A stretch of 64,000 bases of DNA from contig NZ_WFKL01000001.1 of the NCBI RefSeq assembly GCF_009208105.1, positions 3,782,001 through 3,846,000 of the forward strand. Direction: 5' to 3'. The stretch comes from Rouxiella sp. S1S-2 (GTDB lineage Bacteria; Pseudomonadota; Gammaproteobacteria; Enterobacterales; Enterobacteriaceae). A program made the translations under genes and the position numbers. Under the pieces are notes generated by a model. It searched no databases, was not told the origin of the DNA, and was given only the letters and a program-made list of their open reading frames with translations. How positions within the stretch are numbered: position 1 is the stretch's first letter; every line of letters starts with the position of its first letter. Below, one piece after another: positions 21,801 through 31,982 of the stretch.

Positions 21801-22193
21801 CTACTTGCCGTTTTCCGACTGGGGACCTCGAGGACCGTGGTGTGAGAAGTCAGGTACCTCAACCACCGAAACACGCACTTCATAGTGCTTACCTGCTGTC
21901 GCCGCCGGAATAACGCCGTTGAGTTTTTGCAGCGTATCCGTTGGGTTATCGCTAGCGACAGAGGCGCAGAACAGCTCTCTGGCGTGACAGAAACCGTGCA
22001 TCGGCGGTGGCATCATTCCCATAGGCGGGAACGGCGGTCGACCTTCTCCGTGAAACGGCATCTCTTCCTGCGGCTGATTCGCAGGCTCAGCCTGTGGGGC
22101 TTTGTTTGTACTCTCGGCGGCGTAACTGCCGACGCTGATAAGCGCCGCAATACCACAAAGCGGCAATAAAATAGTGCGGGTAGACATTTTCAT
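21801..22193 (-). CDS. Small Pro-rich periplasmic protein, unknown
   Basis: 130 residues with a clear signal peptide (residues 1-26, cleavage after SYAA). The mature part is rich in Pro, Gly, Met and His (PPFPPMGMMPPPMHGF), with one CHARELFC Cys pair about 70-80. I do not recognise a family. The Met/His pattern could bind metal, but that is only a guess. The gene is convergent with mdtG and has a plausible ribosome site (AAAAGGTCG). Confidence 0.65.
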   Translation of the reverse strand: MKMSTRTILLPLCGIAALISVGSYAAESTNKAPQAEPANQPQEEMPFHGEGRPPFPPMGMMPPPMHGFCHARELFCASVASDNPTDTLQKLNGVIPAATAGKHYEVRVSVVEVPDFSHHGPRGPQSENGK

Positions 22194-22376
22194 AGCAACG
22201 ACCTTTTCAAAAGAGTTCCCGCTTACTGTGAGCCAAGAAATTCGTTGAATAAACCGCGTTTGCCAAACCTTTACCCTAATGATTCATCACCTTTGCAAAG
22301 CTGAATTTTCATTGACAAAATTGGCCAATAAAATAGCGTAATAGCCAAGTAAAAATCCAGAACCCGAGGTGAATCG

Positions 22377-23168
22377 ATGAGTATTATTACGCTGAATGAC
22401 CTTCAGCCCGCCGATATTCTTGCCATATGGCAGAGAGTCGAAAGTCCAATAGCCCCCTTATGGGGAAGAGTTGGCTGGTCATTTGAAGGCAACGGCATTC
22501 GGACTCGAACCACCTTTATTCAGGCATTTAATGCGCTCGGCCTGTCTTTCATCGAGCTGCCCAATCTTTTAAAAACGGCGGAGCGCGCTGAAGATTTGGC
22601 CGGGTATCTAGACCCTTTTTATGACCTCTACGTCGTGCGCGAATCCAACCATGAAAAACTCGCCACCTTTGCTGCGTGTTCCTCGAAACCGGTCATTAAT
22701 GCCATGTCGAGCCAGGGTCATCCCTGCGAAGTATTGACCGACGCCTTTTTTATCAACAAGACGCTCGGCCCGATTAAACAAGTGCGTATCTGTCTCTGGG
22801 GGCCTACGACCAATGTTTTTAAATCATGGCATGAGCTGGCGCCGCTGTTGGGCTTAGACCTCACTCACGTCTGTGATGAGGCGTTTCACACTCAAACTCC
22901 CGGCGTGAAATTTACCACGAAAGCCGATTTCAACACTGACGTGGTCATCACAGACGGTTGGCCAACTGCGTGTCAATCGGCATATCCTTTGACTTTGGCT
23001 ATCCTGCAGGCGCTCGACAATCCATTGTTGTTGCCAACTCCGCCTTTCACCGTGGGACAAGAGCTCGATTTTGACCCACTGTTGTATACCAACTTTGCCG
23101 GTTACCATCAAAAGGCTTGGCTGCTGCCAGTGCAAAAAGCGGTTATCGCACACCTTTTAACCGCTTGA
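22377..23168 (+). CDS. Carbamoyltransferase-like protein, short and atypical
   Basis: 263 residues, start chosen after GAGGTGAATCG. Resembles the aspartate/ornithine carbamoyltransferase fold. A phosphate-binding-loop equivalent reads GNGIRTRTTF (normally F-x-x-x-STRTR), and the carbamoyl-site equivalent reads NAMSSQGHPCEVLTDAFF (normally ...HPxQxLxD). A second half follows with ICLWGPTTNVFKSW. It is about 50-70 residues shorter than true enzymes, and the first loop deviates, so catalytic activity is uncertain. It is not next to arginine or pyrimidine genes. A function in carbamoyl transfer is inference only. Confidence 0.6.
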   Translation: MSIITLNDLQPADILAIWQRVESPIAPLWGRVGWSFEGNGIRTRTTFIQAFNALGLSFIELPNLLKTAERAEDLAGYLDPFYDLYVVRESNHEKLATFAACSSKPVINAMSSQGHPCEVLTDAFFINKTLGPIKQVRICLWGPTTNVFKSWHELAPLLGLDLTHVCDEAFHTQTPGVKFTTKADFNTDVVITDGWPTACQSAYPLTLAILQALDNPLLLPTPPFTVGQELDFDPLLYTNFAGYHQKAWLLPVQKAVIAHLLTA

Positions 23169-23288
23169 ACGCTGCTGTTTGCAGTGGGGTAATGCGATTT
23201 ATAAATTTTTACGCCTAAAAATTTTTCATCGCCAAATCTTCAACTATCCTTTCCTTAAAAACACCGTAATCTGTGCAAAGGAGGAAAT

Positions 23289-23690
23289 ATGTCACTGTAT
23301 GCAACGCTCGAAGAGGCTATAGACGCGGCACGCGAAGAGTTTCTGGAGAAAATTGCCGACACTTCAGATGAGGAATCCCCTGCGGTCGATCAGTTCAACT
23401 TGCAGAAATATGTCATGCAGGATGGCGATACTATGTGGGAGGCCGAGTTTTCCGCTGAGTCAGGCGAAGAAACAGAAGGCCTGAGTTTTCTGAGTGGCGA
23501 AGCGGCGCAGGCTATTTTTGACGATGACTTTGACAAGCAGGAACTGCTTGAAGAGTGGCAGCCTGAAAATACGCTGTATGAGTGGGATGAGGGTGAATAC
23601 CAGCTTGAGCCTCCACTTGACACCGAGGAAGGCGCAGCTGCCGCCGAAGAATGGGACGATGAAGATGAATTCCCGGGACGTGAGGAATAA
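23289..23690 (+). CDS. mysB: Acidic protein MsyB/MysB
   Basis: 133 residues, very acidic, close to E. coli MsyB/MysB (124 aa): MSLYATLEEAIDAAREEFL at the N terminus and ENTLYEWDEGEYQLEPPLDTEEG near the end. The E. coli protein was found as a multicopy suppressor of secY and secA defects; its true role is unclear. Strong AAAGGAGG ahead of the ATG. The mysB-yceK pair next to the opg genes is conserved. Confidence 0.92.
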   Translation: MSLYATLEEAIDAAREEFLEKIADTSDEESPAVDQFNLQKYVMQDGDTMWEAEFSAESGEETEGLSFLSGEAAQAIFDDDFDKQELLEEWQPENTLYEWDEGEYQLEPPLDTEEGAAAAEEWDDEDEFPGREE

Positions 23691-23721
23691 ACCACGCCGT
23701 CAGGCAACTCACGCCTGACTC

Positions 23722-23967
23722 TTACTCGTACGGTCCGTGGCGGGCGTCAATAGGCAGCATAAAGGTATCGACAATCATCGATAGTGGCACATCGATAACG
23801 GTAACATAGCGCCACGGCCCGTCACGTAAGTCCCACTGAACGCCAGGATAATACTGGTTACCGTGCCCTTGGCCGGGCATGGTGCGACTGATTATACTGC
23901 CGCAACCCGAAAGCGCGATCACTGCAACCGCCAACCCGCCCCACCTCAAAAACCAACCTTTATCCAC
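23722..23967 (-). CDS. yceK: YceK family outer membrane lipoprotein
   Basis: 81 residues if read from GTG 23967, which has GAGG seven bases ahead; the longer open frame to 24078 would put a long polar stretch before the signal. Lipoprotein signal with lipobox ALSGC, then the family core SIISRTMPGQGHGNQYYPG and ending PIDARHGPYE, the same end as E. coli YceK. Function unknown. Convergent with mysB. Confidence 0.88.
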   Translation of the reverse strand: MDKGWFLRWGGLAVAVIALSGCGSIISRTMPGQGHGNQYYPGVQWDLRDGPWRYVTVIDVPLSMIVDTFMLPIDARHGPYE

Positions 23968-24251
23968 ACCCAAAACCTCATCAAATAACCTTAATCTTCT
24001 ATTAAGTTTATCACAGTAGGCTGTGCGCTCCGCGTTAAGCAAACGTAAAGCATTCGCCGTTACCCTCCACGTTTTCACAATTTCGCCGCTATAAAGTGCT
24101 AACGCATCATTCTGTATATGAATAGTTTATGAAAATTATATTAAAATGTAACGGCAGAGTATTATTGAATAAAATCAAACAATAAAAAAATAAGATGATT
24201 TTTATCAATACGTTACTATCAATCCGCTCATAAGTCATACAAGGAAAGTAA

Positions 24252-26150
24252 ATGGCCCTGGAATTAATTTCGGTATTGTTCTTCATTGCATCCGTCGCCC
24301 TTTGTGCATTAAAGGCAAAACGAAACTCATTTTGGATTTCTCTAACACTGGTGCTTTCGGCGCTTTTCCTGCTGTTGAGCGCAATTTGGGTGGCCAGTAA
24401 TTATTTTACTGGCGAAGGCGTGAACGACGAGGTGTTGTTTACCGTCACCAACAGCCTCACGGGCGCAGGCGTTGATAAATATGTGTTGCCTGCCGTTGGG
24501 CTATTTGGTTTTATCTTACTGATTTTTGGACTGCTGTCCTGGCTAATATTAAGCAATAAAAATACTGCCAGAAAAACGACTTACAACTATACTGCCCTGC
24601 TGTTTTCGCTGCTGGCCATTGGTACATCGCCGGCTACCGCTCAGCTTTTCAAGCTAACAACCTCGCAGTATGGTGATGACAAGTCAGATTTTTCAGAGAA
24701 TTATAAAGATGCAATTAAGTCCATTAATGGCAGCAAGCCCAATCTGATTTATATCTTTGGTGAGAGTCTTGAACGCACCTATTTCGACAACGACGTTTTT
24801 CCTGACCTGACCCCCGAGCTTGGCGCAATCAAACAGGAGTCGATAGACTTCAGTAATACGATTCAGATCCCCGGTGCGGAAAATACTGTCTCAGGTATGG
24901 TTTCGGCGCTGTGCGGCATTCCGCTATTTGCGCCCTTCGACAGCAATGCCTCCAGCTCGCTGTCCACGTTTTACCCAAGAAGCATTTGTCTGGGCGATGT
25001 GTTAAAAGCCTCCGGCTACACTAACTATTTCTATCAGGGCGCGAATCTGGCCTTCGCCGGTAAAGAACTGCTTTTGTCTACCCATGGCATTGACCATCTT
25101 TATGGCTATCAAGAGCTTAAGCCTTTCGTTAAAGACCCGAACTACAAAAATGAGTGGGGCTGGTATGACGACACCACGCTGGACTTCGTCTACGACAAGT
25201 TTGAGGCGTTGTCTAAAGCTGGCAAGCCATTCTCGATTTTTGCCTTGACCGTTGATACGCATCATCCAGACGGTTACATCGATGCGACCTGCAAGAGAAA
25301 TAACTATTTATATAACAACAAAAGCAACCAGTCTCTGAGCGCGGTAGCCTGCAGCCAGGAGCAGGTGGCGAAACTGATTAACAAGATTAAGGCCTCGCCG
25401 TACTTCAAGAATACGGTGATCGTAGTTTCATCAGACCATTTGGCGATGAATAATACCGCCTACTCGATCCTCACTAAACAGAACAGAAGAGACTTGTTCT
25501 TTGTGCTGCGCGGTGACGGAGAAAATAATCAGGTCATCGACCAGAAACGCACCACGCTCGACAATGGGGCCACGGTGCTGGATATTTTGGGCGGCGACAA
25601 CTTCATTGGGCTAGGTCGCAGCAGCCTGACCAGCGAGTCTCTTGCCAACAACTATCGCGATATACGCAAGCACACGCTGCGTTGGAAGCCGGCCATCATC
25701 AAGATGTGGGACTTTCCAAAAACTATTACCGACTATGTGCTGCACACAGACAGCAAAATACTGACGTTTTCCGGTGTGTCGTTCAAGTTTCCGCTCATAT
25801 TGCGGGTGAATGACGGAAGGATAGACCCGCTGTTTGACGTATATATGTCCGATCCCCTGGAAAAACAGCTATCAACGCTGGCCCCCGACGAGAAGTTTGT
25901 CTGGGTAGATAGCTGTAAAAAAATGGGTAATATCTGGGATGCCGCGCTGAAGGACGTCAATAATGTGTGTATCGCCACCGGAAGCCTCACCACCAAACCG
26001 CAGATTGTTGAGGCCGATCGAGACCTTTACCGCGGCAAGGTCGTCTTCGACGGACTGCAAAAACTGGATGACGACGCCTATCACACTACCGTTGAAAAAC
26101 TAAGTGCGGCAAAACCCATCAACGTTAACGATGTCAGTTCGGTTAACTAA
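24252..26150 (+). CDS. opgB: Phosphoglycerol transferase OpgB, lacking the C-terminal domain
   Basis: 632 residues against about 763 in E. coli OpgB (MdoB). It moves phosphoglycerol from phosphatidylglycerol to periplasmic glucans. Three N-terminal membrane helices (to about residue 105) precede an alkaline phosphatase-like domain: IFGESLERTYF (nucleophile Thr), VDTHHPDG and VSSDHLAMNN. Likeness runs to about residue 620, then the frame ends where E. coli OpgB continues with a ~130-residue beta-rich domain. A terminator follows at once, so this looks like a settled short form rather than a fresh mutation. It faces opgH. Confidence 0.9.
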   Translation: MALELISVLFFIASVALCALKAKRNSFWISLTLVLSALFLLLSAIWVASNYFTGEGVNDEVLFTVTNSLTGAGVDKYVLPAVGLFGFILLIFGLLSWLILSNKNTARKTTYNYTALLFSLLAIGTSPATAQLFKLTTSQYGDDKSDFSENYKDAIKSINGSKPNLIYIFGESLERTYFDNDVFPDLTPELGAIKQESIDFSNTIQIPGAENTVSGMVSALCGIPLFAPFDSNASSSLSTFYPRSICLGDVLKASGYTNYFYQGANLAFAGKELLLSTHGIDHLYGYQELKPFVKDPNYKNEWGWYDDTTLDFVYDKFEALSKAGKPFSIFALTVDTHHPDGYIDATCKRNNYLYNNKSNQSLSAVACSQEQVAKLINKIKASPYFKNTVIVVSSDHLAMNNTAYSILTKQNRRDLFFVLRGDGENNQVIDQKRTTLDNGATVLDILGGDNFIGLGRSSLTSESLANNYRDIRKHTLRWKPAIIKMWDFPKTITDYVLHTDSKILTFSGVSFKFPLILRVNDGRIDPLFDVYMSDPLEKQLSTLAPDEKFVWVDSCKKMGNIWDAALKDVNNVCIATGSLTTKPQIVEADRDLYRGKVVFDGLQKLDDDAYHTTVEKLSAAKPINVNDVSSVN

Positions 26151-26176
26151 GTTATTTTCACTCAGCAAAAAAACAA

Positions 26177-26214
26177 AACGGGCAGTCTGCATCACGCAAA
26201 CTGCCCGTTTTTTT
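26177..26214. terminator. Terminator between opgB and opgH
   Basis: AAACGGGCAGT / ACTGCCCGTTT, an 11-base perfect stem between convergent genes, with T run on the opgB side. Confidence 0.92.
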
Positions 26215-26261
26215 AAGTCATTCGCCGCTAAGGGCCTTTGACCTATTTATTCTCATTCCGA

Positions 26262-28847
26262 TTAGGCCGGTTTCACTTCCAAGGTTTGCGTCTCGGGGAA
26301 GGCCTCGGCATTACGCGGCAACTCTGCGTAATACGCTTTCCACTGCTGCAAGTCTGGCTGTGTCCACACCGCTGAGTGCAGGCGCGCCATAATAACCGGA
26401 TCGCTTAGCAACACCAGACGATCCGCTTTACCGAGGTTTTTCGGTCCGCTCTGCAGCGCTTTTTCAAGCAGTTGCTGGCGTCCGTTTTCAACACTTTGAC
26501 GCAGCAGGTGACGCGAGGTCGCCATGCCGGTAGCCAAGGCGTTAAAGGTCGGGTTAACCACGGCGTGCATAAAGCCGTTTTTCAGCATGCGTTCGCGGTT
26601 TAGCTTCAGATATTCTTCTGTCGCCACCAGCTCGCGCGGCGGATCGTACTCTTCAGGTATCAGGAACAGTTTTGCCGCTTTGCTCTTTATACCCAAGGTC
26701 GCACGGCTTGAAAGCACAGAGACGATCGGCGAAAGGATCAGAGAGAAGACGATAGGCCCTAACCACCACAGGAAGCGCAGGTCAAGCCACGCCATGCCGC
26801 TGGCCCAAACCAGACCCAGCGCCAACTGTGAACCGTGTCGCTTGAATGCTTCACCCCAAGGGGTATCGTCATCGTCACGCTGCGGTGAGTTCCAGACCAC
26901 TTCCCAACCGAGAAACGCACTGACCACAAACACGGTGTGGAACAACATGCGCACCGGCGCCAGCAGCACGGAGAACAGCATCTCGAGCAGCATTGACAGC
27001 AGCAGACGTACCGCACCACCATACTGCTTCGCGCCCTTGGCCCAAATCAATACGATACTGAGTAATTTAGGCAAGAACAGCAGCACCATAGTGGTCGAGA
27101 ACAACGCAATCGCCAGCTCGGGACGCCACTGCGGCCAAACTGGGAACAGTTGCCGCGGCTGCAGGAAGTACTGCGGCTCCATCAGTGTATGCACCACCTG
27201 AAGCGCGGTTGAAAGCGCCAAGAACATAAACCACAGCGGGGCCGACAGGTAAGACATTACGCCCGTCAGGAACACGGCGCGGTGAACCGGGTGCATACCC
27301 TTAACCAGGAACAGACGGAAGTTCATCAGGTTACCGTGACACCAGCGGCGGTCGCGTTTCAGCTCATCAAGCAGGTTCGGCGGCAGCTCTTCGTAGCTTC
27401 CCGGCAGATCATAGGCAATCCAGACGCCCCACCCTGCACGACGCATCAGCGCGGCTTCAACAAAGTCATGAGACAGAATCGAGCCGGCAAATGAACCTTC
27501 ACCCGGAAGCGGAGCCAGCGCACAGTGCTCAATGAACGGCTTAACACGAATAATGGCGTTATGGCCCCAGTAGTGCGATTCGCCCAACTGCCAGAAGTGC
27601 AGACCTGCGGTAAACAAGGGTCCATAAACACGGGTAGCGAACTGCTGGCAGCGCGCATAAAGCGTGTCCATGCCCGACGCTTTAGGCGCAGACTGGATAA
27701 TACCGGCATTCGGATTGGCATCCATAAGTCGCGCCAGACCAGTAAGGCACTCTCCGCTCATCACGCTGTCGGCGTCGAGAATAACCATATAGGCATATTC
27801 CCCACCCCAGCGGCGACACCAGTCATCGATATTGCCACTTTTACGTTTTACGCGACGGCGACGGCGGCGATAGAAGATGCGGCCGTGACCGTCTACGTCG
27901 CGGCACACTTCCATCCAGGCTTTCTGCTCGGCCACACAGATATCCGGGTCGTAGCTGTCGCTCAACACGTAGATATCAAACTGGTCGAGGTCACCGGTGG
28001 CTTTCACAGATTCATAAGTCGCACGCAGACCGGCAAATACCCGCTCAACGTCTTCATTACAAATCGGCATAATCAGCGCGGTACGGTTGTTCGGATTCAG
28101 CTTCTCAGTGCCCGTGGTTGAAGCGGTAATACTGTATTTATCACGCCCAATCATCAACTGCAGGAAGCCCATCAGCGCAGTCCAGAAACCGGCCGACACC
28201 CAACAGAACAGAATGGCGAACAGCACCAGTATGCCGGTCTGCAAGACGTAAGGCAGCAGTTGCAATACGGACTGCAAGAAGTCCTGATTCAGCATGTCGG
28301 ACGGGTCGATCAACGCCCAGCCCTGATAAGGCAGAATGGTTTTCATATACCAGGTGGCGATCGCTGTTTGAATCAGCATCAGCGCCAATAGGATATAACG
28401 ACGAATAGAGCCTGCTGCACGCCATCTCTTCTCTGACTCGGGCATTTGAGAAGAGGTGTAACGGCGGGCGATCGCGGTGCGTCCCATCAGTGAGTCCCAG
28501 AAGCGACCTACCGGGTTGGTACGCCATACCTCAGGGAACATGCTGGAGCGCTTAACGGGCGGCATCGCTTTCACGATGGTGCGGCCTTCATTATCAACGT
28601 CTGACAATGTGCCGTGCTCGTCGGCGTCTGGCCAACCTTCGCGAATACGCTCTTTCACCGAAACCAGCGGAGCCTCGGCGTCAGCCTGTTCAATTGGCGC
28701 AGCAAAATCACCGCCAAGGCGGTGATGCAGTGACGTAAAAGCCAACTCCTCAGCAGCCGGAAGCTGCTGAGTAAGTTCCCCTTTCCGAGACTCGGTCAGG
28801 GGGAGTGCCTCTACGTACTCTTGAGTAGAATGCGTTGTTTTATTCAT
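26262..28847 (-). CDS. opgH: Glucan glucosyltransferase OpgH
   Basis: 861 residues (E. coli 847). Inner membrane GT2 enzyme that makes and exports the beta-1,2 glucan backbone of osmoregulated periplasmic glucans from UDP-glucose. Multi-span: two helices at about 145-220, the cytoplasmic GT2 domain with [13 protein letters not shown] and the RDRRWCHGN signature, then further C-terminal helices. In E. coli OpgH also inhibits FtsZ when UDP-glucose is high. It overlaps opgG by 8 bases, so translation is coupled. Confidence 0.96.
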   Translation of the reverse strand: MNKTTHSTQEYVEALPLTESRKGELTQQLPAAEELAFTSLHHRLGGDFAAPIEQADAEAPLVSVKERIREGWPDADEHGTLSDVDNEGRTIVKAMPPVKRSSMFPEVWRTNPVGRFWDSLMGRTAIARRYTSSQMPESEKRWRAAGSIRRYILLALMLIQTAIATWYMKTILPYQGWALIDPSDMLNQDFLQSVLQLLPYVLQTGILVLFAILFCWVSAGFWTALMGFLQLMIGRDKYSITASTTGTEKLNPNNRTALIMPICNEDVERVFAGLRATYESVKATGDLDQFDIYVLSDSYDPDICVAEQKAWMEVCRDVDGHGRIFYRRRRRRVKRKSGNIDDWCRRWGGEYAYMVILDADSVMSGECLTGLARLMDANPNAGIIQSAPKASGMDTLYARCQQFATRVYGPLFTAGLHFWQLGESHYWGHNAIIRVKPFIEHCALAPLPGEGSFAGSILSHDFVEAALMRRAGWGVWIAYDLPGSYEELPPNLLDELKRDRRWCHGNLMNFRLFLVKGMHPVHRAVFLTGVMSYLSAPLWFMFLALSTALQVVHTLMEPQYFLQPRQLFPVWPQWRPELAIALFSTTMVLLFLPKLLSIVLIWAKGAKQYGGAVRLLLSMLLEMLFSVLLAPVRMLFHTVFVVSAFLGWEVVWNSPQRDDDDTPWGEAFKRHGSQLALGLVWASGMAWLDLRFLWWLGPIVFSLILSPIVSVLSSRATLGIKSKAAKLFLIPEEYDPPRELVATEEYLKLNRERMLKNGFMHAVVNPTFNALATGMATSRHLLRQSVENGRQQLLEKALQSGPKNLGKADRLVLLSDPVIMARLHSAVWTQPDLQQWKAYYAELPRNAEAFPETQTLEVKPA

Positions 28848-30375
28848 TGGCAGGTAACTGATTGCTCCAGGTTTCGCTCAGAGTTTTGTCGCCATTGACC
28901 AAAGCAGCACGCATTTCAACCGGCTTCTTCGGATCTTTTACTTTCAGGCGCAGCGTTAAACGCCAGCCTTTGGTAACAGGATTATAGCGGACATTATTTT
29001 CAAGCAGATCGGCGTTATCACCCATGCTGACTTGAGACGCTACCGGAGTATCAGGCTTAAGCGACTTCAGGGCAGGCCCAACGAAATCGACCACGTAAGC
29101 CACGCTGCCGTCCTGTTCACGAACCAGGTTAGACTGTTTCACATCACCGGCGGAACGCATGGTTTGAGAAACCCATGAAGAGTCAGGTGAATGCAGCTTG
29201 TCTTCATCGCGCGTGAAGTGCAGGCGGTAGTTGATATCAATAGGCGTACCGGCAGCGGGAAGTTGGTCCGGCGTCCAGAAGGCGACGATGTTGTCGTTGG
29301 TTTCGTCAGCGGTCGGGATCTCCACCAGCTCTACTTTACCTTTACCCCAATCGCCTTTCGGTTCTACCCAGGCACTTGGGCGCAGATCGTAACGATCGTC
29401 AAGATCTTCATATTCAGAGAAGTTGCGGCCACGCTGCAGCAGACCAAAGCCTTTCGGGTTTTCCATGGTGAACTGGCTAACCGACAGGTGTTTTGGATTA
29501 TTCAACGGACGCCAGATCCACTCACCGTTACCGGCGTGGATAGACAGGCCGTCGGAATCATGCAGCGACGGACGGTAGTTCATGACCGGCGAAGGCTGAT
29601 TTGGACCAAACAGGAACATACTGGTCAACGGGGCCAGTCCCAGCTTGCCGACTTTATCGCGCAGGAACACTTTAGCCTGAATATCGACAGTCGCTTCTTT
29701 GCCAGGGAATACGTCAAGACGGTAGGCACCGGTCGCACGCGGGGAATCGAGCAGCGCATAAATGACCAGATGTTTCTCATCTGGATTTGGGCGTTCAATC
29801 CAGAATTCGCGGAAGCGAGGGAATTCCTCACCGGAGGAAAGTGCAGTATCGATAGCCAAACCACGGGCAGACAGGCCATAAACCTGACCTTTACCGATCA
29901 AACGGAAATAGCTTGCACCCAGCACGCTCATGATTTCATCATCTTTATCGGCTTTATTGATTGGATAAAGAACTTTGAAACCGGCGAAACCCAGGTTTTT
30001 AACCGTGTCGGCATCGTGCTTGACGTTACCGAAATTAAAATAGTCCGGGCTGTACTTGATCTCTTTAACGCTGTTGGCGGTCACTTCATTAATTTTGACC
30101 GGCGTGTCGAAATACATACCCTGGTGGTAGAACTCAAGTTTGAAAGGCGTGTTCAGATTATTCCAATACGCTTTATCGTGATTGAATTGTATTTGTTGAT
30201 AGTCCGCAAACTTCATGTCGCGGAATTGAGATGGCAGGTTACTCTTTGGTGCTTCATAACCTTTATCAGCCAGCGCTTTAGCCTGCTTGGCAACATCATC
30301 AATGGAAAAAGCCCAGGCAGATGAAGTGAACAAGGTCATCAACACTGCGGCACTCAGCAAACGGACTTTAGTCAT
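28840..30375 (-). CDS. opgG: Periplasmic glucan biosynthesis protein OpgG
   Basis: 511 residues from ATG 30375 ([22 protein letters not shown]), equal to the E. coli length; the open frame to 30432 adds a non-signal stretch and is not used because AAAGGGCC lies ahead of 30375. Signal peptide cleaved after SAWA, then [13 protein letters not shown]. OpgG acts in the periplasm on the nascent beta-1,2 glucan, giving branching. First gene of opgGH; divergent from opgC. Confidence 0.96.
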   Translation of the reverse strand: MTKVRLLSAAVLMTLFTSSAWAFSIDDVAKQAKALADKGYEAPKSNLPSQFRDMKFADYQQIQFNHDKAYWNNLNTPFKLEFYHQGMYFDTPVKINEVTANSVKEIKYSPDYFNFGNVKHDADTVKNLGFAGFKVLYPINKADKDDEIMSVLGASYFRLIGKGQVYGLSARGLAIDTALSSGEEFPRFREFWIERPNPDEKHLVIYALLDSPRATGAYRLDVFPGKEATVDIQAKVFLRDKVGKLGLAPLTSMFLFGPNQPSPVMNYRPSLHDSDGLSIHAGNGEWIWRPLNNPKHLSVSQFTMENPKGFGLLQRGRNFSEYEDLDDRYDLRPSAWVEPKGDWGKGKVELVEIPTADETNDNIVAFWTPDQLPAAGTPIDINYRLHFTRDEDKLHSPDSSWVSQTMRSAGDVKQSNLVREQDGSVAYVVDFVGPALKSLKPDTPVASQVSMGDNADLLENNVRYNPVTKGWRLTLRLKVKDPKKPVEMRAALVNGDKTLSETWSNQLPANE

Positions 30376-30696
30376 ATCTGGCCCTTTGGAAAAATTTTTA
30401 CCCGGCACGTCCCCTCCTTTAAATGCGCTCAACTCATTAGTCCATTTTAAGGAATAGTCAGAAATCCGACAAGATGAGAGGTGTATGGATCATCACATTG
30501 ATGAACCGTTTAAGCACATAGTTAAACAAGGATATCAATTCGGCGAAAGTCCCGCTATGGAAAGTTGTCTGAGTCTGCAGTAGACAAGCGGCCCACAGCA
30601 ACAGAGGCTTTACAAAAAGCAGACATTTCTTAACAGTGCCAATTTTGATTTTAAAGTAAACTAGATTTAATGAAGATTTAACTAAAATGAATCGAT

Positions 30697-31887
30697 ATGA
30701 AACCACAAAGTCAACCAAGAGAGTTTTTTTTGGACTCTATTCGAGCATACCTCATGTTGCTCGGTATTCCATTTCATATATCGTTGATATATTCCAGCCA
30801 TATCTGGACGGTAAACAGCATCACGCCGTCTGATGGACTGACTATATTCAACGATACTATTCATGCCTTTCGCATGCAGGTTTTCTTTGTTATTTCAGGT
30901 TACTTCTCCTATATGCTCTATGAGCGTTACGAGAGCCGCAAGTGGCTCAGGGTGCGCCTGGAGCGTGTTGCTATCCCGCTGGCCGCGGCCTTTCCACTGA
31001 TCACCGTACCTCAGCTGCTCTTTTTGGCTTACTTCACCAACAGCTTCTCTAACTGGGGTTCGCTGGACTTTTACCAAAAAATAAATATTACCGTGTGGGA
31101 GTTAGTTTCACACCTGTGGTTCTTATTAACGCTGGTAATATTAACCGCTGTCTCTTTCTATTTATTCCGCGCAATTAAAGAGAATAAGAATAGTCGGATT
31201 TTAAAAGTGATTCAAAACGCAGATTCGCTGGGAAAAATCTCAATATTATTTTTATTTTTCGGATTGATTTACGCCGCATTTAACCGAACTGTGTATCTTT
31301 TTGCACCACAGCTGTTGGGAAATGGCGCATTTAACTTCGTGGTGATGCAAACTTTATTTTATCTGCCGTTTTTCCTTATTGGTGCCTGTACATTTAAGTT
31401 TGCCAGTTTGAAGAGCATTTTTCTGAAGCCTTCAGTGCCGGCCTGCGCGATTAGCATCTTGCTGTTTGCTGCTTACATGATTAACCAGCATATTAATACG
31501 CCACAGCTCTACTCGATGGAGATAGATGCCATCATTACCAGCCTGCTGGGCATTCTGATGGTTAACGTGGTGTTTTCATTCAGCCACTATGTGCTTAACT
31601 TTCAGTCGCCGTTTGTCACCTATCTGGTCAATGCGTCACTGTTTGTCTACCTCATTCACCACCCATTAACGCTGATTTATGGCGCATTTATCACGCCACT
31701 GATCAAAAGTGACTGGGTAGGCTTCTGGCTGGGGCTGGTGTTTGTATTTGGTATCGCCTTCTTCCTTTATGAGGTGCATAAACGCATTCCTCTGCTGCGC
31801 TTCCTGTTCTCGGGGAAATGGCAGTTTATGAAGAAAGAGAGCGGGGAAGAGTCTGCGGCGGGTAAAAGGCCTGAACTCGGCCAGTAG
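30697..31887 (+). CDS. opgC: Glucan succinyltransferase OpgC
   Basis: 396 residues, acyltransferase-3 family with about ten membrane helices. Very like E. coli OpgC: QPREFFLDSIRAYLMLLGIPFHISLIYSSH (with the key His), MQVFFVISGYFSYML, LVNASLFVYLIHHPLTL. It adds succinyl groups to periplasmic glucans at the inner membrane. The 320-base gap to opgG holds both promoters. Confidence 0.95.
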   Translation: MKPQSQPREFFLDSIRAYLMLLGIPFHISLIYSSHIWTVNSITPSDGLTIFNDTIHAFRMQVFFVISGYFSYMLYERYESRKWLRVRLERVAIPLAAAFPLITVPQLLFLAYFTNSFSNWGSLDFYQKINITVWELVSHLWFLLTLVILTAVSFYLFRAIKENKNSRILKVIQNADSLGKISILFLFFGLIYAAFNRTVYLFAPQLLGNGAFNFVVMQTLFYLPFFLIGACTFKFASLKSIFLKPSVPACAISILLFAAYMINQHINTPQLYSMEIDAIITSLLGILMVNVVFSFSHYVLNFQSPFVTYLVNASLFVYLIHHPLTLIYGAFITPLIKSDWVGFWLGLVFVFGIAFFLYEVHKRIPLLRFLFSGKWQFMKKESGEESAAGKRPELGQ

Positions 31888-31982
31888 GCGGCATTAAAAC
31901 GAATGCTAAATGGCGTTCTGCGTGACAGGAAGTCGTTAACCTGTCACGCAGTATCACACTCTCTTATAAGAGATGATAAATA

